In this document: positions 58,401-64,000 of the stretch, piece after piece
How positions within the stretch are numbered: position 1 is the stretch's first letter
Layout of the letters: each line of letters starts with the position of its first letter
Assembly: GCF_003589595.1 (NCBI RefSeq)
Contig: NW_020654080.1
Span: 11,461,739-11,525,738 of the forward strand
Length of the DNA: 64,000 nucleotides
Origin: Hyposmocoma kahamanoa
Lineage: Eukaryota; Arthropoda; Insecta; Lepidoptera; Cosmopterigidae
Direction: 5' to 3'
Notes under the pieces: generated by a model
Seen by the model: only the letters and a program-made list of their open reading frames with translations
Databases searched by the model: none
Told to the model about the DNA's origin: nothing
Made by a program: the position numbers and the translations under genes

Positions 58401-59072
58401 CCAGTAAGCCAGCTCATGACCTGGCAAAATAAAAACATACCATGACAAAATTTAATTGATATAACATTATGTATATATGTATACAAACCTGACATCATGT
58501 TCATGTATGTGCCTTTGAACATTCTTAACCCACTGTGATTGGCTGGCTTGTCCTCCTTTGGTGACTTTAACAAAATGAGTAATTGTAGGGTCCATGCCAC
58601 TGCAGTATAAACTGTGTTCATCATCGGATACTGCTATGGATAGTACATCTGCTTTGTGAGTTGCGAAAGATTCAATCTGAAAAGTGTTAAATAGCAGGAC
58701 CTTACCTTACTTCTGCCCAGTGTCTGATAGAAATTGTTGTTTGTGAATGATAGTGTAATAAAATTTCATAAACTCAACTTCTTCATTACATGTACAACAC
58801 AAAAAGACGTTTGTATTGTATATGAAGCAGAATCGAAGAGAACAATATTTTAAAATACTTCTAGGCCACTACTATAAAGCAATATTTTACCTGTTCCCCA
58901 TGAGTACTGTCCCAAAAAGTAAGTCTACCATGACTATCCCCAGATACAATGGTTTTGTCAGAAAGCACAGCAATACTCCAAACGATGACCTCTTTCTTCC
59001 TCCTACTGACCGATATGCGAGTCATTGCATGTCCTGTGTCCACATTCCACACTCTTATAGTGTCTATTGAAC
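52488..59072 (-). CDS. UTP4: UTP4/cirhin, SSU processome WD40 protein, nine C-terminal exons (5' incomplete)
   Basis: Exons in reading order: 58891-59072, 58489-58676, 57875-58030, 57279-57597, 56565-56763, 55808-56040, 53733-53906, 53077-53154, 52488-52694. All junctions are GT-AG and in phase, giving 577 full residues and a stop. Matches to known UTP4 include VWNVDTGHAMTRISVSRRKK, VVSGDSHGRLTFWDS-like TIVSGDSHGRLTFWDS, SNQRILEFDLVNKKVMGWDA, SVTVHPRRDALVIQDG and the C-terminal PPENIVSQLPAPVQ. The first codon is split with an upstream exon. Roughly 165 N-terminal residues are missing compared with the roughly 690-residue human protein. UTP4 belongs to the UTP-A subcomplex that binds nascent pre-rRNA in the nucleolus and is needed for 18S maturation. 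Human cirhin mutation causes a childhood cirrhosis. The introns hold SINEs, R1 repeats and hairpins. Confidence 0.95.
53170..53400 (+). repeat. SINE family F in a UTP4 intron
   Basis: Body motifs AAGGGATTTTTCTTTGTGTT and TTTGTATCAATAATAATAG match 10508-10770. It lies in the intron between exons 53077-53154 and 53733-53906. Confidence 0.5.
53960..54232 (-). repeat. SINE family F followed by an R1 fragment, UTP4 intron
   Basis: On the minus strand the SINE head is CCTTGGCTCAGTTGGCCATG with GGTTTGGATCC as a B-box-like block. 54183-54232 (plus strand) is a partial R1 copy with GCGTATATTTGTTTTTTCAA. Confidence 0.55.
54370..54584 (-). repeat. SINE family A, near full length, UTP4 intron
   Basis: Reverse complement carries the head GAACAGTTACCATGTCAGAC, B-box GGTTCGATTCC, CTCGTGAGTTAGGGTG and the 3' GTTGAGTGTGTGCGTTATTA. 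Confidence 0.9.
55612..55757 (-). repeat. repeat family R1, longest copy, UTP4 intron
   Basis: The minus strand reads CGATTGTTATACTGGAAATG, GATTTAAATCGCGTATAT, CAAATAAATCAACAGCGG and GGTCCAATGGTCACGGCTGA. It lies about 50 bp downstream of the donor of exon 55808-56040. Confidence 0.8.
56389..56421. repeat. hairpin, 12-bp perfect arms, UTP4 intron
   Basis: GCAGTGTACGGT and ACCGTACACTGC flank AAAACCAAA. Confidence 0.9.
57784..57836. repeat. perfect hairpin, 22-bp arms, UTP4 intron
   Basis: The arm begins ACTGGCATCACACAATGGTA at 57784; the exact complement is at 57815-57836 around ACATTGTGC. It lies in the intron between exons 57279-57597 and 57875-58030, 38 bp from the downstream donor of the latter. 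Confidence 0.95.
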
Positions 59073-59392
59073 CTAAAAATAAACAGTTGGTACGTTACAA
59101 TGGTACAGTGCGTTGGTACAGTTAAATATCATTTATATAGAGAACAAATCTTTACAAAACATAATTGAGTTTATTTAATGTATAATCAACAGCAAGCTCC
59201 TCCTTACACTCAAGAGTCATCTCTACTACTTATAACAAGAACGGTCTAAAGCAGCCTTTCCCAAAGTGGGCGATAACGCCCCCTTGTGGGCGCTGCAGAC
59301 CTAAAGGGGGGCGGTAAGAGACCCAGAAAAAAATGGGGGCGTTGTGTAGAGGCTTAGAGGGAGATTCCTAATTTCATCTAGGAAGACTCTCA

Positions 59393-59449
59393 GGGTCGTA
59401 TTCTAGAACTCTACTCAAGTAGTGAGAGTAGAGTTCTGGAATACGACTC
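59393..59449. mobile_element. foldback MITE, 57 bp, with TCA target duplication, nested in hAT
   Basis: GGGTCGTATTCTAGAACTCT and its near-complement AGAGTTCTGGAATACGACTC enclose AGTAGTGAG-type spacer. TCA flanks both sides (59390-59392 and 59450-59452). It belongs to the same family as 2106-2280 but lacks most of the interior. Confidence 0.8.
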
Positions 59450-59989
59450 TCAGACACCGACTGAGCTCTCGACTCTCCACTACAACTTATGAACATCTAT
59501 GAACTAATATTAATTAAGAGATTGCTCAAACTAACTCGGTTCGATATTTCTCTCCGTGTAGTTCATACATCTGTCCTGTTTTATTGAATAAATAAAATAA
59601 AAATCATGTCAATCGGTCGCGCCGTTTCGAAATGAAAGTAGACACAAACAAATAAATAAAAAGGCAACAAACACAGTTTCGTATCTTAATAGTTATTAGT
59701 ATTCCTAGATAAATAATTTTTCGTAGATAATAGACCGTGGGAAATCATGTTTTAACAAGTTTTTATTAAATAACCCCATTTGTGCATTTATGTATCAATC
59801 GGCTGGTTCATAGAATACTTGGTCTTTCTTGTTGAGTACGATTGAGCGTCGAATAAGATAAACGAGTTTATGCATGTTTGTGTTATTCCTGTCGGTGCAT
59901 GCTGCTTATGCAATCATATATAAACAACGTAATATTTATTTTATTTTCATTTGCGGTTTCGCGGGTAATAGACAAGCAGTACTTAAGTT

Positions 59990-61037
59990 CAACACTTACT
60001 TACGTATTTCTCAAAACAAAACAACGTCGGAAGTAAAAAAGAAGAGACGGCAATACTGTGCGGAATATATTAAATTCGGATTCATTGAAAATCCCACAAA
60101 CCCATCGTCGCCTTTGTGCTTTCAATGTCTAAAAACATTTTCGAATGCAGCAATGAAGCCTTCAACACTGCAAGATCATTTAAATAAAATGTATCCAGAT
60201 AAGAAAGACAAGAATGTAGCATATTTTCAAGACCAAGAGAAGAAGCATAATACTCAGCCAAGTGTAGCAAAACTCTTTTCGGCGGCTGCTAAGCAAGATG
60301 ACGACGAACTTCGAGCTTCGTACAATATCTCTTTGTTAATTGCTCAAAAAGGCAAACCATACAACATCGGAGAAGAGTTAATTTTGCCAGCAATAAAGGA
60401 AGTAATAACTACTGTGCTTCATAAACCGGCCGCAGATATTATCCGAAAAATTCCTTTAAGGAATTGATGAAATGGCTGAAAACATTGAAGAATCATTGTG
60501 CAATCATCTGAGGACTAGTCAATTCTCAATTCAGCTCGATGAGTCCACTTTACCAACTAATGAAGCATTGTTGCTGTCTTACGTGAGGTCTATTAAAGAT
60601 GAGAAAATATGTGAAGAACTATTTTTTGCTAGAAATTTAGAGACCGATACAAAAGGCGAAACCATATTCAATACATTGGGAAAGTTTTGTGATGAGAAAG
60701 AGATTCCCTTGAAAAATATTATATCAGTTGCTACGGATGGCGCTCCGGCTATGACAGAGTGCCATAAAGGCTTCATAGCGTACTTAAAAAATAAAATTCC
60801 AGATGTCCTTGCTGTACATTGCATTATTCATAGATAACATTTGGTTACTAAAAATTTAAGTGAACGACTATTCCAATCACTGCAATATGTCATCAAAGCA
60901 GTCAATAAAATCCGTAACAGCTCCTTGAATGATAGATTATTTCATCAGCTTTGTGTTACTAATGACAAAGATTTCAACCGTTTGTTGTTTCATACTGAAG
61001 ATCGTTGGCTATCAAGAGGCAATTGTCTGACTCATCG
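59990..61037 (+). pseudogene. hAT transposase (BED-finger type), truncated
   Basis: The first frame (to 60467) carries a BED-like zinc finger region: LCFQCLKTFSNAAMKPSTLQ followed by DHLNKMYPDK, where the last His appears replaced by Tyr. A short deletion and frameshift near 60460 separate it from IDEMAENIEESLCNHLR, FSIQLDESTLPTNEALLLSY (first catalytic Asp) and ISVATDGAPAMTECHKGF (second Asp) and VLAVHCIIHR. A TAA then interrupts HLVTKNLSERL, and LLFHTEDRWLSRGNCL is the last matching block. The final catalytic Glu and dimerisation domain are gone. ZBED5/8-like host proteins derive from the same group, but this copy is dead. Confidence 0.85.
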
Positions 61038-61345
61038 AAAATGTTTTTTCATTTCATGCCTTTATGTCTCTGGCAGCCTTATTAAATTTTGTTTTATCTG
61101 CAGAAGTCTACTTGTTTGCCATTGTCTTCATAGTCTCTTATTTGCTACCATAGATCAAATTTTCAGTGGTGGGTTGTTGAGGTCTTGGTGGCCCTCGAGA
61201 CCTGGGGTGGATTTCCATGCCGCTTCCTGGAGTTTCTTGGTTGCGTAGAATGTAGCTTCATCTATGTCGCCCTCTGTTTTCAATCTAATTTTTGGATTTG
61301 TTTCCGATCCTAAGGTATTTCTAAAGGCGTGCCAATACGTTTTAT
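61038..61345 (-). pseudogene. jockey-like LINE fragment, region between endonuclease and RT
   Basis: The minus strand reads LGSETNPKIRLKTEGDIDEA, TKKLQEAAWKSTPG, then a stop and RQWQTSRLLQIKQNLIR in a style known from the linker of jockey LINEs. It abuts the hAT fragment at 61037 and appears to belong with 62160-62700. Confidence 0.7.
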
Positions 61346-61587
61346 AATTGTATAGAGCAGAGACATAGCAGAGAACAAAAAAGTAACGAGAATGAACACT
61401 CTCCGCCCCTCCCTAGCCTTAGATACCGCACCATGCCGCGCACATTAACGGTCACTTTGACAGAACGGCAACAAGGCTGTCGGCGAGCCGTTTTCGCGCT
61501 AAGACGGTTTCGACATCTTAATATAGTTTTCATATATTCATTACGAGTATTGTACGTTAATAACATCATTGTACGTTACTATTTATA

Positions 61588-61740
61588 ATGGTCATGAATA
61601 GTGCTGTGTACGGCTGTTTATCATCATCTAAACGGGATAAAGAGAGGAGTTTTTTCGTTTTCCGAAAGATGAAACGAGGCAAGCAAAAAAAACTTATGTC
61701 GAGGACTCATTCAGTTATTGTTTTCTTCACTTATTTAGTG
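61588..61740 (+). pseudogene. possible THAP-type zinc-finger start, frameshifted
   Basis: MVMNSAVYGCLSSSKRDKER is followed after a T-run by FRFPKDETRQAKKTYVED in the next frame. The ..YGC.....SFFRFPKD pattern is the start of a THAP DNA-binding domain, although the first Cys is Ser. One base is missing or extra in the T-run at 61642-61647, so it is a pseudogene or carries a sequence error. It lies inside the gap of the LINE copy. Confidence 0.35.
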
Positions 61741-62159
61741 CAGAGTAATATATAATACAGATTTATTACGTAAATGTAATGAGATTAACATAGTAGACAA
61801 GGGTTCTCGAATTTTCAGTTTGTATTGCCGAAAAATATGTAGTGAATGATAGTAAGTAATGTTAAATTTGGACACGCAATTTCAAATACCTTGGTTACTT
61901 TTTTAAAAAGTACCCTTCCAAAATATAACATTTAGGTGCTTTTAAATTTATTGTTTTAAATAAACCTTCAGGATTATTCAAGAAGTAAATTAATGAAAAA
62001 TATAATATTATATTGATATTAAGTACCTAATGAACATATGCAATTATTAGGATTCTATTAATACAATTATAGATAATAGATTCGATTCGCTTAGAAGATA
62101 GAAATTTCGCTATGTTGCTGCTCTGATTACGTACGAGTAAGTAATGGGTAACCCTGCCA
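61741..62159. other. no supported feature
   Basis: AT-rich DNA between the THAP-like start and the LINE endonuclease piece. Confidence 0.35.
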
Positions 62160-62700
62160 CATCACGTACACATTTGCGCGTGCGCAGATAGCGCCTTGAT
62201 AGGTAATTAACTTTCGACCGTTGTATGGAGTGTCCGGTGTGGCATAGAGTAAAATATTTTTCTTTATATATAGGGGTTGCGCTGAATGTCCCTATTATTG
62301 GCACGTGATCAGATGTTGTATCCAAGCAAGACTCTATTGCAAAGTGTGGTAATCCCTTTATTATGAAAAAGTCCAGTAAGTCAGGTATTTTATTATTGAC
62401 TGCCGGCCAGTATGTTGGTTCTGCTGAGGATAATGTTGTTAACTTGAGGTTGCCAACACGTTTGTGTAACTCACGTCTGCGTGCATTTGTCAACCTTGAT
62501 CCCCAACTCATGTGCTTGCTGTTGCAATCTCCACCACTTATTTCCTAAGCTACTGAAGTAATGTTTGAACACATATGTTTTAGTATTATGTCGTGGAGGG
62601 TAATCTACTGCACTTACATTAATGGGGTCAGTTCTACTCTCTACAGTGACGGTGGTTGCTTGTAAATAAGGGTGGAGTTCACTTTCCGAATTTCAATGGC
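62160..62700 (-). pseudogene. jockey-like LINE fragment, endonuclease domain
   Basis: The minus strand starts QATTVTVESRTDPINVSAVD and YPPRHNTKTYVFKHYFSSLG, then (in another frame) MSWGSRLTNARRRELHKRVG, SAEPTYWPAVNNKIPDLLDF and CLDTTSDHVPIIGTFSATP. The SDH and the PTYWP...K.PD motifs are those of the apurinic-type LINE endonuclease. A frameshift near 62510 and loss of the rest make it inactive. Confidence 0.85.
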
Positions 62701-63109
62701 ACTTTTTGACATTTTTGTAGACTTTTTCTTTTGGTTTTAAGGTCTTAAACGTACTAATGAGTAAACAATATCAATATTATTAAATCACATAAATATTTAA
62801 GTAAAATACAACAAAAAACGATATTTTAGGTCACATGAATGAGAATGATTTCCTCAAAAACATAAATGAGACTGATGGCACAGTTATGAGAAATTATAAT
62901 TACAATACACATTTTATTATTCACAAAAGAATATTTAACATGTCTCATCTGTGTAAGGCCATCTATCTATCTATATACTTATTTTGTACACGTCGGCTTA
63001 TAAATAACTTGTTTTCACAAATAAATGAATTATTATTGTTATTATCTATATGTAATAAATAAATCTAAATAAGTATTTTGTTAATGTCATATAAACTTTA
63101 ATGAACCTC
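62701..63109. other. no supported feature
   Basis: AT-rich; a (CTAT)n run lies at 62960-62975. No UTP4 N-terminal exon was recognised here or elsewhere to 64000. Confidence 0.35.
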
Positions 63110-63310
63110 GATATATCATCATCACCATCATCATGATCGCCATAATCATCAGCATCATTATCATTCACATTATCATCACTACAATCATCATCACCACCAT
63201 ACAATCATGAACATAGCCACCATCATTGTCGTCACCATTACCACATTCATCGTCATTAACACCACCATCATCATCATCGCCATAACCACCATCATCACCA
63301 CCATTATCAT
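63110..63310. repeat. (ATC)n/(ACC)n trinucleotide cluster
   Basis: Interrupted CATCAT and CACCAT units run for about 200 bp. Asp/Gly-rich frames on the minus strand are by-products. Confidence 0.9.
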
Positions 63311-63375
63311 ATTTAAAGTGAATGTTTGGTTTAAAGTAACTATTTGACTTAAAAGTAGACAAGAATGAGGGCAAC

Positions 63376-63501
63376 AACAAATTAAACCCAAACTCATGAG
63401 AGAAATAAATGTAGGCCATACAAATATTTCTCCCGGCACAGGAATCAAACCTGGGACCTCTGCGTCGCAGTCATGGTAACCGTTCGGCCACAGAGGCAGT
63501 T
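63376..63501 (-). repeat. SINE family A, 3'-truncated copy
   Basis: Reverse complement shows CTGTGGCCGAACGGTTACCA, a B-box with one change (GGTTTGATTCC) and TATTTGTATGGCCTACATTT. Confidence 0.85.
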
Positions 63502-63704
63502 AACATAATATATATATACACACATTTATAGGGTAATTGTCTAAGTTGTACAATATTCTGGACTGTTAAAAAAGTGCACAAATTTTAAAGTTCCCTGTGT
63601 CTAATTGATGCACAATAAAGTTTATAAGACTATTACATAATACTTATTTAGATAAATTACTCATTACTTTCATGAATGAGAACGATTCACTAGCATTGAT
63701 CTAA

Positions 63705-63920
63705 CTGCCTCCATGGCTGAACAATTACCAAGCCAGACTGCAACGCAGAGGTTCCAGGTTCCATTACCAAGCCCAGGACAAATATTTGTATGGCCTAAAT
63801 TTATTTCACTTGTGACTTTGAATGTAGTTTCTGATTGTCTATGTGTGTCCATGGCACCCGCGACACAGGGTTTCCCTCGTGCGGGGCTATGTTGAGCGTG
63901 TGCGTTATTTTATAAAAAAA
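63705..63920 (+). repeat. SINE family A, diverged full-length copy
   Basis: Head CTCCATGGCTGAACAATTAC, B-box mutated (GGTTCCATTACC), body GTATGGCCTAAATTTATTTC and 3' GGGGCTATGTTGAGCG. It is inverted relative to the copy 200 bp upstream. Confidence 0.85.
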
Positions 63921-64000
63921 TTCGACAGGAACCCTTTCTCATGTGTGTGAAGGGTGAAGGTGATGCGGTATGAACTTTGTTATTAGGAGGTTTTTAGTTG

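Larger units (their letters stand above)
59256..61037 (+). mobile_element. hAT element (Buster/ZBED-like), 5' end and most of the gene
   Basis: The left end CAGCCTTTCCCAAAGTGGGC followed by GGGCG and CCCCC-rich foldback sequence is the typical hAT start (CAG..TTCCCAAAGTG). It contains a nested MITE (59393-59449) and a broken transposase. The right end is missing because a LINE occupies 61038 onward. Confidence 0.75.

Noticed and set aside
63165..63448. Asp/Gly-rich minus-strand frames
   Set aside because: They come from the trinucleotide cluster and the SINE next to it.
1..64000. CRISPR array, operon or prophage
   Set aside because: No regularly spaced direct repeats with unique spacers, no Shine-Dalgarno-led gene runs and no bacterial proteins; the DNA is eukaryotic.

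Overview
The window looks like nuclear DNA from an insect, most likely a moth or butterfly. It is AT-rich, its genes are split by short GT-AG introns, and it is saturated with transposable-element remains typical of Lepidoptera: tRNA-derived SINEs, non-LTR retrotransposon (LINE) fragments, mariner/Tc1 and hAT elements and many small foldback elements (MITEs). A run of 10 N inside a GT microsatellite (15729-15738) shows this is an assembled scaffold. No bacterial gene organisation, rRNA, functional tRNA or CRISPR array was seen. The lepidopteran assignment is inferred from repeat style, not from a database match.

Two gene models are well supported. On the minus strand, nine exons between 52488 and 59072 encode the C-terminal part (577 complete residues) of UTP4/cirhin, a WD40-type component of the small-subunit processome; its N-terminal exons lie beyond 59072 and were not found. 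On the plus strand, five exons between 46299 and 50818 join in frame into a complete 196-residue protein that I do not recognise. It has a Trp-Pro-x-x-Trp motif reminiscent of small ciliary or sperm microtubule inner proteins. The two genes converge, with about 1.7 kb of MITEs and an older repeat between them.

A third, lineage-specific-looking locus lies at 8614-12132 on the minus strand: a two-exon 105-residue secreted protein (11055-11819) followed by two large helical terminal exons (9953-10410 and 8614-9536) and preceded by a possible further 5' exon (11905-12132). All start their mature region with a similar cysteine-plus-acid pattern, so this may be a small tandem family of secreted orphan proteins. 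Weaker exon candidates are at 251-412, 24211-24402 (single-membrane-span C-terminus) and 27286-27453 (first exon of a membrane protein, AIG1/FAR-17a-like by eye).

Mobile DNA by region: foldback MITE with 3-bp target duplication (2106-2280); LINE reverse-transcriptase fragment (4738-5629); mariner with both terminal repeats (12267-13532); a Tc1/mariner-type element with terminal inverted repeats of about 400 bp (17822-19953) carrying a nested MITE; LINE remnants at 22790-22933, 34132-35290, 39940-40138 and 42147-44770; a decayed hAT (Buster/ZBED-like) element from 59256, interrupted by a minus-strand jockey-like LINE (61038-62700). At least six repeat families recur through the intergenic DNA and introns.

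The most striking unexplained structural theme is a scatter of short, perfect or near-perfect hairpins (arms 11-23 bp, loops mostly 2-15 nt), many with no visible transposon ends or target duplication. They look like local inverted duplications rather than one transposon family.
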